Program-made: the position numbers and the translations under genes
Source: an uncultured Rothia sp.
GTDB lineage: Bacteria > Actinomycetota > Actinomycetes > Actinomycetales > Micrococcaceae
NCBI RefSeq assembly: GCF_937976295.1
Contig: NZ_CALJRY010000390.1
Location: forward strand, 1-31,782
Direction: 5' to 3'
Length of the DNA: 31,782 bases
The notes under the pieces: generated by a model
What the model was told of the DNA's origin: nothing
What the model saw: only the letters and a program-made list of their open reading frames with translations
Database searches by the model: none
Shown here: positions 14,511 through 21,843 of the stretch, piece by piece
How positions within the stretch are numbered: the stretch's first letter is position 1
Layout of the letters: each line of letters starts with the position of its first letter

Positions 14511-16436
14511 CTAGCTCTTCTCCTTGCTATTTTCTACCTCATCAGAAAAAATTGACCCCAAAAGATTACCACGCCCATGAGAAATCATATTGACCTCAAA
14601 AGTCAAGAAGTCAGCGATAGTATTTTCAAAATCAGCAACTGCGGGAATCTCATCGTTAAAATAATAGTACGAATGAAGCCATTCGTCTCCCGGCTTCACT
14701 TCAGCCAATACGATAAATTTATTCGGCGCTTCGATACGTCCATGCCATACATCAAGCAGGTACTGTTTCCGGTCCTTTGCCACAGCAGTCTCAACAAGGC
14801 CCTTATGTTTCAAGACCTTATAGCCGTCATCAGTAAAGTCAATAAACTTAACTTTCTTGCCACTCGGGTGCTTTTCATGGGCAGTAAAAATAGCAATACA
14901 AGGAACAGTTCCTACACCATAAAAGGTATCCTTCTGCAGATTAATAACGCCTTCCAGAGTATGTTTTTTAAGCATATTGTCGCGATCTGCTGACAACGTA
15001 GTAAAGGCAGACTGCGGGATAATTACAGCAGCGCGTCCACCTTCCACCAAACTGTCAAGAAGATGTTCTGTAAATTTAATTTCATATTGTTCAGGGTGAG
15101 CCTTGCTTCCTTGAGAGTATGGAGGATTCATCATACCCACAGTACATCCTTTTTGTTGCAGAACAGATGGAGCTTGAGCAAGGAAGTCAACATTCTCAAG
15201 ATTTGATTTTCCATCCCCACGCAAAATCATATTTGTGGTAGCTACAGTGAACATATAAGACTGGGACTCAATGCCGATCAACTGCTTCTTACGAATACTA
15301 TTTCGCTGAGCATCGTTAGACGCTTTATCCAGCATATTTCGCATGGCTGCAATCAAGAATCCTGCAGTACCACAAGTTGGGTCAAGGACTTTATCTTCTA
15401 CTGATAAATCTAGAAGCTCGCAGAAAAGATCCGTGATATGACGTGGAGTGAGGACAATACCTAGCGATTGCCCATCTCCACCAGAATAAGACATAAATTC
15501 ACCATAAAAGCGACCCAAAATGTCTTCAGAAGTTTTACTAAAGCGTATGCTCGTATAAATTTTTTCGTACAGGAACCGCGTATAGTGCTTAAGGGGAGTC
15601 ATGCCGAGCGTATCATTTTTTACGTTAATCATCTCCGTATCTGTAATAACACGAAACTGAGTCAGCATTTTATCGCGCTTTACCTCTGGAGATACATTCG
15701 AACGCTTTAGATTGGCTTCAATTGCATCATAAATCTTCTTACCATCAGTCACCTCCTCGTCTCCGACAAGTTTATCGATATCGAAATTTCCAAATTCAAT
15801 TTCGCGCAGCGCAAGCAAGATTCCAGAAACAATAAGGGGCTTATCGGTATCTTTAATACTTCCATATGCTCGCAAGTCTTCATGAAGAGTTGCTGCATCC
15901 AAAATTAGTTGACGAGTCTCAAGGTCATAATTAGTATCCTCTTCCAGCACCTCACGCATATAATATTCATCAATATTCTGTGGGCTAAAAGATACAAATG
16001 TTTCTATCTCTTCCAATTCTTTATAATCTCCTCTTTCGTTTACAAAAATTGGAGAAATTCGATGCTGCCTACCGTCACCTGAAACACCAAGCGCAAATAC
16101 TTTGTTGAAAGATGTATTCTTTGCGAGGTTTTTAGCATAATGCAACGCACCGTTTAGTGCATATTTTTCAATTGACCTTGCTTCAGTAAGCAGGGCACCA
16201 TCAGATCCCCGATTTTCATGCTCTCTTATGGACTTCTTATTTTCTACAACGATAAGAAAATCTTTCGAAACGCCGATAAAGTCCGGCGCGCCGTGTTGTC
16301 CGTTAAGTTTTTTTGATGCTGTTTTAAGAGCATCATTGATTTCTTTAATCCCGCTCCCCTGGGGGCTCGCAACGATATTTGCCTCTTTGAAGAGACCACT
16401 GACCCAGATGTCAGTCTCGGCTTCGACTCTAGCCAT
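14511..16436 (-). CDS. Bifunctional restriction endonuclease/adenine-N6 methyltransferase (BcgI A-like)
   Basis: A 641-residue fusion. Residues 1-130 form a PD-(D/E)xK nuclease domain, with P51-D52 followed by E65-N66-K67 in PDFIGVSKDFLIVVENKK. An alpha-helical segment follows, then a gamma-type adenine-N6 methyltransferase: LTPRHI (329-334), motif I LDPTCGTAGF (351-360) and catalytic NPPY (437-440). Nuclease and methylase in one chain with a separate specificity subunit is the BcgI (type IIB) plan, where the enzyme cuts on both sides of a bipartite site; a type IIG or type I-like enzyme is the alternative. No separate HsdR gene is present, which fits the nuclease being in this chain. An AAGGAG site precedes the ATG at 16436. 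AT-rich and foreign to the locus. Confidence 0.85.
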   Translation of the reverse strand: MARVEAETDIWVSGLFKEANIVASPQGSGIKEINDALKTASKKLNGQHGAPDFIGVSKDFLIVVENKKSIREHENRGSDGALLTEARSIEKYALNGALHYAKNLAKNTSFNKVFALGVSGDGRQHRISPIFVNERGDYKELEEIETFVSFSPQNIDEYYMREVLEEDTNYDLETRQLILDAATLHEDLRAYGSIKDTDKPLIVSGILLALREIEFGNFDIDKLVGDEEVTDGKKIYDAIEANLKRSNVSPEVKRDKMLTQFRVITDTEMINVKNDTLGMTPLKHYTRFLYEKIYTSIRFSKTSEDILGRFYGEFMSYSGGDGQSLGIVLTPRHITDLFCELLDLSVEDKVLDPTCGTAGFLIAAMRNMLDKASNDAQRNSIRKKQLIGIESQSYMFTVATTNMILRGDGKSNLENVDFLAQAPSVLQQKGCTVGMMNPPYSQGSKAHPEQYEIKFTEHLLDSLVEGGRAAVIIPQSAFTTLSADRDNMLKKHTLEGVINLQKDTFYGVGTVPCIAIFTAHEKHPSGKKVKFIDFTDDGYKVLKHKGLVETAVAKDRKQYLLDVWHGRIEAPNKFIVLAEVKPGDEWLHSYYYFNDEIPAVADFENTIADFLTFEVNMISHGRGNLLGSIFSDEVENSKEKS

Positions 16437-16664
16437 GACTGTAGGTTCTCCTTCCTATGAATATGACTCTCTGAGTCTATCCTGACGGCAGTGAAAACAT
16501 CCAGTATTTTGGTCATACCTCTTCTAGGCTGGTTTGCAACCCTACCAGTAAACCAAATATGACTTAGTGTTACAGCATATACTCTCCTCTCAAACCGTTG
16601 TATATTAAAACAAGTTTTAATATCTTTATTTATGCAAAAAGATTCAAAAATATCTATATACAGC
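16437..16664 (-). promoter_or_regulatory. Upstream region of the restriction-modification operon
   Basis: An AT-rich stretch between the methylase start and the displaced helicase end, so it should hold the operon's promoter. A dyad GACTC-N3-GAGTC lies at 16465-16477, about 30 bp upstream of the ATG, and could be a control site. No controller (C-protein) gene is present. I cannot name a convincing -35/-10 pair. Confidence 0.4.
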
Positions 16665-16742
16665 AACCGCAACGAGCCGCTCAGCAAGCACGGCGCGCGG
16701 GCGCTACTGCAGGCGATGCTGCAGAGCATGGCGGAGGCGTAA
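16665..16742 (+). pseudogene. Displaced 3' end of the helicase gene
   Basis: This 78-bp segment encodes NRNEPLSKHGARALLQAMLQ then SMAEA and a TAA stop, in helicase frame but without an upstream gene. It is the remnant of the native helicase C-terminus, left on the far side of the restriction-modification insert. It lies 58 bp from the last Tad gene, as the intact helicase end presumably once did. Confidence 0.85.
16668..16721 (+). repeat. 54-bp direct repeat, right copy
   Basis: Matches 13222-13275 at 53 of 54 positions. It marks the right edge of the restriction-modification insert. Confidence 0.95.
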
Positions 16743-16800
16743 GTTACTGCAGGAGGCGCAGAGCGCGCTGGGATGACAACTCCCGATGAGCGCAAATAGC

Positions 16801-17358
16801 CTAGTCGGTTAGGTTTTCTGGCTCGGGAGGTTCCGAGACCGAGTCCCGCTCAGCTTCCAGTTCCTCCTCCAGCTCGGCGACCTCATCAGGGCTCAGCTCC
16901 TCCGCGTTGCCCGCCGCCGCGTGTTCTTCTTCGGGGTGCCCTTCTTCGGCGCGCTCTTCTTCGGGGTGTTCAGCTCCGGCGCGGGCACGCACCCTCGCCG
17001 GGCCCAGCGCGCCCATGGGCCCTGCGACCGGGACGGCGACCGTCACCTCCACCGTTTCGGGGCGATCCGGGAACGTGCAGGATTCCAGGTGCGCGCCGTG
17101 ACGTTCGGCAAGATCTGCCGCGACCGCGCACGGATCCCCCTCGGTGAGCCCGCGGTAGGCGTCTGCCGCCGCGAGCGCACTCAAATCAGCGGCCGCGGAA
17201 GCCCTGCGGTTCGCGGACACCACCCCGATGAGCCCTGCAACCACCACGGTCACCACCAGTAGCGCGGCAATAATGGTGAGGGCGAGGACGGTGCCGCTAC
17301 CCTCTTCGGGGTGTTCTTCCGCGGATGAGGCAAGGACCGGGCTTTTATTCACCATCAT
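16801..17358 (-). CDS. TadE-like protein, Rv3654c type
   Basis: A 185-residue single-pass membrane protein at the distal end of the Tad operon. Its N-terminal segment GSGTVLALTIIAALLVVTVV is the transmembrane helix that defines the Rv3654c-like TadE family; the next part (ANRRASAAADLSALAAADAY) is also typical. The role is as a minor pilin or pseudopilin-like partner of the Tad secretion apparatus. The start is ambiguous between ATG 17358, ATG 17355 and GTG 17352; all overlap the end of tadE (17345), so translation is coupled. The C-terminal 50 residues are very acidic with HPEEE-type repeats and are not usual for the family. Confidence 0.8.
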   Translation of the reverse strand: MMVNKSPVLASSAEEHPEEGSGTVLALTIIAALLVVTVVVAGLIGVVSANRRASAAADLSALAAADAYRGLTEGDPCAVAADLAERHGAHLESCTFPDRPETVEVTVAVPVAGPMGALGPARVRARAGAEHPEEERAEEGHPEEEHAAAGNAEELSPDEVAELEEELEAERDSVSEPPEPENLTD

Positions 17359-17857
17359 TGCCGAGGCTTTCTTCACCGGTGCTTTCTTCGCTGTCGGTGC
17401 CGCTTTCAACGCGGGCGTGGGCATCCGCCCGCAGCACCCAGCCGGTTGCCGAGCCAATCACGCCGGGGGCGGGACGACTCACCCGCACGTGCACCTGCCG
17501 GGCGCGCCCCGCTTCTGTCACGGCTGCGTCGTCAGGAGAAACGGAAATCTGCACGCTCTGCGCCGGGTCGATGCGGCTGACGGCGGAGCGAATCTGCGCC
17601 TCGGAATCTCCGCGGGCGGCGGCTCGTGCAGCCGTTCGCGCGGACTCCTCCACTTTGAGCTGTGCAACGCCCGTGGAGGCGGCACCCAGGCAGAGGGCGA
17701 GCACCACCGTCACGGCGGGTAGGGCGACCGCAAATTCGGCGGTAATCACACCCTCTTCTGCCGAGCTCCTGTGCGGGGTCGAGGGTACAGGTTCTACCCC
17801 GGCTTTCCCTGCGGAGCAAGTGCGCCGCAAGGCACCCAAATTCACATGAGCGTTCAT
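17345..17857 (-). CDS. tadE: TadE-like minor pilin
   Basis: A 170-residue protein with a prepilin-like site EEG followed by VITAEFAVALP and a hydrophobic helix (about residues 36-58), the pattern of TadE pseudopilins (Rv3655c type). The Glu at position 5 after the presumed cleavage glycine is conserved. The N-terminal leader of about 36 residues is hydrophilic. A strong AAAGGAGG ribosome-binding site stands 8 nt before the ATG. It lies downstream of the pilin gene and overlaps the next gene by 14 bp. It is expected to be processed by a TadV-type peptidase that is not encoded in this window. Confidence 0.82.
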   Translation of the reverse strand: MNAHVNLGALRRTCSAGKAGVEPVPSTPHRSSAEEGVITAEFAVALPAVTVVLALCLGAASTGVAQLKVEESARTAARAAARGDSEAQIRSAVSRIDPAQSVQISVSPDDAAVTEAGRARQVHVRVSRPAPGVIGSATGWVLRADAHARVESGTDSEESTGEESLGNDGE

Positions 17858-17951
17858 TCTTTATTCCTCCTTTCTAACTTGATTTTCCGCAGAACTTAGC
17901 ATCTAGCCCAAAACCCTGCGGTGGGCTTTCCTGAACCCCTGAGTAAGACCT

Positions 17952-18575
17952 TTAGAGCAGCCCCGTATTGCCCGCAATGGACAGGGCATTACGCACAATA
18001 TCCAGGAGCATGGAACGCACCTCATCCGACTTGAGAATCAGCACCAGCAGGCCCGCAAAACCGACCGCCGCGAGCATCACAATGCCGTACTCCGCGGTGG
18101 ATGCGCCCTCCTCCGGATCGCCCGCCGGGGCGTACTCTTCGAGCACCTTTTCACCAGCCTCAGCGGGCACATATTCGGCGCAGCCGGGCGCGTGTTCACC
18201 CAGGCTACGGCAGGTGGTGCCGCATTCGTCCAGGGTGCAGCCCTCGGCGAGCGCGCGGGCGATGGTCAACGCCTGTTCGGGGTTCAGACGGTTCGTGTTC
18301 ATATCAATCTCCATTTCGGTAGGGTCAATCCTGGGGCCGGTGTGGTTCAACTCAGCATCAGTGAAAAGCTCGGGGCATTCTTCGCGCAGCTGCTTCATGG
18401 TGGTTGCGATGGCAACGGACAGCGGCACGGGGCCCAGAATGGTCTGCGCTTCTGCACCGGGCGCGGCGGTCTGAATTTCGCTCGGAACGCCAACCGGAGC
18501 ACCGACCGGGGCGTTGATCGGAGCGTCGGCAGTGTGCAGGTCGTGGCGGATTGCTTCGCAGAGGGTGTTCGTCAT
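17952..18575 (-). CDS. Flp/DUF4244-type major pilin precursor with extended leader
   Basis: The last 50 residues, ASTAEYGIVMLAAVGFAGLL through the end, are a DUF4244/Flp-type pilin (Rv3656c type) with the hallmark Glu5-Tyr6 after a cleavage glycine (G157). What precedes is unusual: 157 residues where relatives have well under 40. It contains a proline/alanine stretch (APINAPVGAPVGVP) and a cysteine cluster (CTLDECGTTC and GC). The ATG at 18575 has a good AAAGG site 7 nt upstream. A second possible start, ATG 18302 with GGAG 6 nt upstream, would give a 66-residue leader. It lies between tadBC and tadE in the Tad operon. Confidence 0.78.
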   Translation of the reverse strand: MTNTLCEAIRHDLHTADAPINAPVGAPVGVPSEIQTAAPGAEAQTILGPVPLSVAIATTMKQLREECPELFTDAELNHTGPRIDPTEMEIDMNTNRLNPEQALTIARALAEGCTLDECGTTCRSLGEHAPGCAEYVPAEAGEKVLEEYAPAGDPEEGASTAEYGIVMLAAVGFAGLLVLILKSDEVRSMLLDIVRNALSIAGNTGLL

Positions 18576-18703
18576 TGGTTTTCCTTTCGTTGTGCCCCGG
18601 TCATTCGGGGCGGGGTGGGTGCTCATCCGCATTCACGGCAGATGGGCGAGGGTCTAAACTTTCGGCATTTCACCTAGTCAACAGCGCTTATGGGCGTAGC
18701 TCT

Positions 18704-20026
18704 TTAGGCAGTCAACGTGGGTAGTAGCGAAATGAGGATGGGCACAATGCCCAGGCAAATAAAGGCGGGTAGAGAGCACAACCCGAGGGGCACCACGAGC
18801 GCTACGGAGAGCTTTCCGGCGGCGCGTTCTGCCGCGCGGCGCTCGCTGAGGCGGTGCGCATCGGCAAGGGAGAGCAGCAGCGCGGTGCTCGGTGCGCCGC
18901 CCGTGTAGGCGGGGGCGAGTGCATCCCGCAGCTCACCGAAGGTTCCCGCCGCGGAGCCCGACCAGGCGCTCTGCCACCCGCTGCCCATCTGCAGGCGCTG
19001 GCAGACCGTGTGCAGGGGGCGACTATTGAGCGCCTCGGCGAGGGTGCCCAGGGCGGCGAGCGGTGCAAGCCCGGCGCGTAGTTGCGCGGCGAGTAGTTCC
19101 AGCACGAGGGCGGTATCAACGGGCGCGGTAATCGGCGCTTTTCCTGTCCCGGATTTTTCTGGCCTCGATTTTTCTACCCCGGCATTTACCGCCCTCACGC
19201 TCTCCACCTCCGCCCGATGCACGAGCGCGGCGGTCCAGCGACGCCCTGCGAAGGCGAGCCCCAGCCCGAGCATGCCGGTGAGCGCCCCGAGAATGGATCC
19301 GGTCAGCACACCCACGGGGTCGCTGCCCATGAGCACCCCCAATCCGAGGCCGAGTAGCGGCAGCCAGGAGAGGATTCTGCCGGTGGCACGCGGTGCGGCG
19401 AGGGCACTCTGCCTGCCCAGGAGCGCGTCGATGCGTTCTTCGGCGTGTTCGGCGGCGCGTTCCAGGCTCGTGGCGAGCGGCGCACCGGCGCTCTCGCTCA
19501 TGCGCAGGCTCAGCTGCAGGTCGTGCAGACGCTCGCGGCTGTGCGGGCGCATCCGGGTGCTGTTTTCAAGCAGCTGCGCGCAGGCGAGGTGCGCGGGGGC
19601 ACCCCAGGAGGTAACCGTGGTGAGCGCCTGCGTGAAGCGGCGAATATCTTCGGCGCACCGCTTGTGCCCGTAGTCTTCGGAAAGGGGCGAGGCTGAGAGA
19701 GGCGAAGTGCCGCGTGCTCGTCGGGGTCGGGTGCTTTTCCGGGCGGTCTTCTTCGCGCGCGTTTTCGCCGCATCCGGCGCCGGCTCGTTCTGTCCGAGCT
19801 GCCCGAACTGCGCAGATTGCCCGAGCTGCCCTATCTGCCCGGGGCCCGAGTTGGCGTGCACCGCCTCCTGCAGGGGAATGCCGGCACGTAGATTCAGGGC
19901 GAGGGTGCGTAGCATGAGCGGCCACATGCGCATTTCCTCGGCGGTGGCGGGCCCCGCTAGGCACTCAGCCCAGCGCTCAGCCCAGCGTTCGCGAATGCTT
20001 CCGTTGCTCTTCTCGTTCTGCTTCAT
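18704..20026 (-). CDS. Fused TadB-TadC inner-membrane platform protein
   Basis: One 440-residue chain contains two type II secretion F (T2SSF) domains that are normally separate genes (Rv3658c and Rv3657c). The first has LRTLALNLRAGIPLQEAV, an inserted GQLGQ-rich and then lysine/arginine-rich loop (about 65-105), the helical LSLRMSESAGAPLATSLERA segment and two membrane helices (about 215-260). The second begins near ALVLELLAAQLRAGLAPLAA and ends with two hydrophobic helices at the C-terminus. It should form the membrane platform over the TadA ATPase. The ATG at 20026 follows AAAGGAGG by 4 nt; the in-frame GTG upstream is the ribosome-binding site itself. No stop or frameshift breaks the two halves. 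Confidence 0.8.
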   Translation of the reverse strand: MKQNEKSNGSIRERWAERWAECLAGPATAEEMRMWPLMLRTLALNLRAGIPLQEAVHANSGPGQIGQLGQSAQFGQLGQNEPAPDAAKTRAKKTARKSTRPRRARGTSPLSASPLSEDYGHKRCAEDIRRFTQALTTVTSWGAPAHLACAQLLENSTRMRPHSRERLHDLQLSLRMSESAGAPLATSLERAAEHAEERIDALLGRQSALAAPRATGRILSWLPLLGLGLGVLMGSDPVGVLTGSILGALTGMLGLGLAFAGRRWTAALVHRAEVESVRAVNAGVEKSRPEKSGTGKAPITAPVDTALVLELLAAQLRAGLAPLAALGTLAEALNSRPLHTVCQRLQMGSGWQSAWSGSAAGTFGELRDALAPAYTGGAPSTALLLSLADAHRLSERRAAERAAGKLSVALVVPLGLCSLPAFICLGIVPILISLLPTLTA

Positions 20027-20067
20027 GCTTCCTCCTTTCACGTTTCCATTCCCCCATCACGGAGGGG

Positions 20068-21636
20068 CTAGTACCCAATGTCAGAGCCCACAGAAATACG
20101 CCTGACCTGCAGATACTCTTCGCTCCCCGCAACTGCGGGGTGCAGGCTGTAGACGCCCTCGATGCGGCGGCGTCCATCCCGGTGTTCCAGGTGGATAATG
20201 CGTTCAAAAGCCGTCGCCGTATGTAGAGCGACCGTTCTACTATCCAGCCCGGCGAGCGCACCCAGGGCACACAACCGCAGGGGCACCGCCTGCGCGCTAT
20301 TGGCGTGCAGGGTCGTTCCGGCACCGCGGTGACCGGTATTCATGGCGGTCAGCAGGTGCACCACCTCCGCGCCGCGACACTCACCGACAACGAGCCGATC
20401 CGGGCCCATACGCAGCGCCTGCACGATCAGCTCGCCCAGCCCGATTTCGCCGGCGCCTTCGGAGTTGGCAGCGCGGGTTTTAAGAGCAATAACCTGTTCA
20501 TGCTGCGGCGCAAGTTCCGGGGTGTCTTCGAGCAGAATGAGGCGCTCCTGCGGCGTGCACAGCCCCAGCAGGGCGTTGAGCAGGGTCGTTTTACCGGTGC
20601 CGGTGCCCCCGCTAATGAGGAACCCGCGGCGTTCGGCAATCATGCGGCGCAGGTAGGCGGCGGTCGCCTCATCGCACAGCCCGGCGGCCTGTAGCTGCGC
20701 CAGGGTGGGGCGCTCGCGGGCGGGTAGGCGCACGGAGAGCCGAGTGCGTTCGCTCAGCGGCGGGATAATCGCGTGGATGCGCCTGCCGTGCTCATCGCTA
20801 ATGTCAGCCGCCGGATGCGCGGCATCCAGCTGCCCGCCGTGCCTGCGGATGAGCCGCTCGGCGAGGTCACGCACGCGCCGCTCATTGCCGAGGCTCAGCG
20901 CCACCGGACGGGTGGTTCCGTTGATTCCCACCCAGATATCGCAGGGCGAGTTCACGTAGATATCGGTGATGGTTCCGGCGCGTTGCCCCTCGTCAAGGAG
21001 CAGGTCGAGGGCGCCGAGGCCATAGAGTTCCGCTGCGAGGTAGCGCAGCGCGGTCTGCCGGTTGACCGGCACGTATTCCACGGTGGGGTAGCTCCAGGAG
21101 GCGGGCGCGGGTTGCACCGTTTGGGCACGGAATTTTCGGGGCTTTGCTGCGCCCGTCCCTTCTGCGCTCGCGCTCCCCATGCGCCCGCCGTCGATGGTGC
21201 AGATTGCCTCGTCCACGGCGTTTTCGAGAATCTCGCGGAGGGGCTGGGATTCTTGGAGGGATGCACTGCCCGCGGCACTCGCAGTGTTTGCACCGCCCGC
21301 GGCTGCTACACCCTCCGCTGGCGGGTGCTCCCCCGCCTGCTCGACCCCGGCGCTGAATCCGTTGCCGAATCTGCCGCCAAACCCGGAGCTGAATCCGCCC
21401 AGGGCAATAGCGCTCATCTGCGGCGATCGCAGGATCAGCTCGCGGGCGTGCAGGGCGACGGCGCGGGCGCGGTAATCTTCGGGAATGAGCAGGGCGGGCA
21501 GCGAGTGCGCGCGGGTGTCCGGCGCATAGGTGGTTGGGCTCTGCGCGGTTGGATTCTGCGCAGCGCGGGTCGGGTAGCCGTTAGGGTTGGCGGTGTTGCT
21601 GGCGGGATTGCTGGTGGGGTTCATGGCGCGGTTCAT
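20068..21636 (-). CDS. tadA: TadA/CpaF pilus assembly ATPase
   Basis: A 522-residue secretion ATPase that powers Tad pilus assembly at the inner membrane. Walker A is SGGTGTGKTT (K349), followed by ILLEDTPEL (Asp box), LRMGPDRLVVGECRGAEV (Walker B region) and the GHRGAGTTLHAN His box. The N-terminal 150 residues are low-complexity (Asn/Pro-rich, then Gly-rich GGFSSGFGGRFGNGF) and not part of the conserved fold. The first ATG is taken as start; ATG 21624 is equally possible and neither has a ribosome-binding site. It is the first gene of the operon. The tadZ/ssd gene that precedes it in mycobacteria is absent; a divergent polymerase gene follows instead. Confidence 0.92.
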   Translation of the reverse strand: MNRAMNPTSNPASNTANPNGYPTRAAQNPTAQSPTTYAPDTRAHSLPALLIPEDYRARAVALHARELILRSPQMSAIALGGFSSGFGGRFGNGFSAGVEQAGEHPPAEGVAAAGGANTASAAGSASLQESQPLREILENAVDEAICTIDGGRMGSASAEGTGAAKPRKFRAQTVQPAPASWSYPTVEYVPVNRQTALRYLAAELYGLGALDLLLDEGQRAGTITDIYVNSPCDIWVGINGTTRPVALSLGNERRVRDLAERLIRRHGGQLDAAHPAADISDEHGRRIHAIIPPLSERTRLSVRLPARERPTLAQLQAAGLCDEATAAYLRRMIAERRGFLISGGTGTGKTTLLNALLGLCTPQERLILLEDTPELAPQHEQVIALKTRAANSEGAGEIGLGELIVQALRMGPDRLVVGECRGAEVVHLLTAMNTGHRGAGTTLHANSAQAVPLRLCALGALAGLDSRTVALHTATAFERIIHLEHRDGRRRIEGVYSLHPAVAGSEEYLQVRRISVGSDIGY

Positions 21637-21687
21637 GACTCTAGGAGAGCATTGTGCCCGCCTCGATTTTTAAGAGAATGAGCGTTC

Positions 21688-21696
21688 TGTGGATAA
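21688..21696 (-). other. Perfect DnaA-box 9-mer
   Basis: TTATCCACA on the minus strand, the consensus DnaA box, lies between tadA and the divergent polymerase gene. A near match (ATATCCACG, about 21714-21722, plus strand) is 25 bp away. One perfect 9-mer is not rare in 32 kb. Confidence 0.3.
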
Positions 21697-21843
21697 CTCC
21701 TCGCTCACCCCGAAATATCCACGATGCACGCACCTCAAACGAACAAAACGCACGCATCCGGCGCTTTTATGACAAAACCCCTGTACATTCTGGTGATGAC
21801 CACGCACCGCCCGTTCTACCGGCACATCCTCGATAATGGAAGA

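Larger units (their letters stand above)
13276..16667. mobile_element. Restriction-modification insert in the helicase 3' end
   Basis: A 3.4-kb segment of clearly lower GC than its surroundings, bounded by 54-bp direct repeats of the helicase 3' end. It contains only two minus-strand genes (bifunctional restriction-methylation subunit and specificity subunit), a 22-bp hairpin and upstream sequence. No integrase, transposase or terminal inverted repeats are visible. The right-hand repeat continues into the displaced native helicase end, so the insert entered within the last codons of that gene. The exact boundary inside the repeat cannot be set from one genome. Confidence 0.8.

Noticed and set aside
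13276..16667. Prophage or integrative conjugative element
   Set aside because: No integrase, transposase, relaxase, capsid or replication gene is present; only the RM pair.
16244..16795. 183-codon minus-strand frame overlapping the RM methylase start
   Set aside because: It is out of frame with the methylase and runs into the antisense of the duplicated helicase end; no ribosome-binding site or domain.
21688..21722. Replication origin
   Set aside because: One perfect and one imperfect DnaA box without dnaA/dnaN neighbours or an AT-rich unwinding region is not enough.
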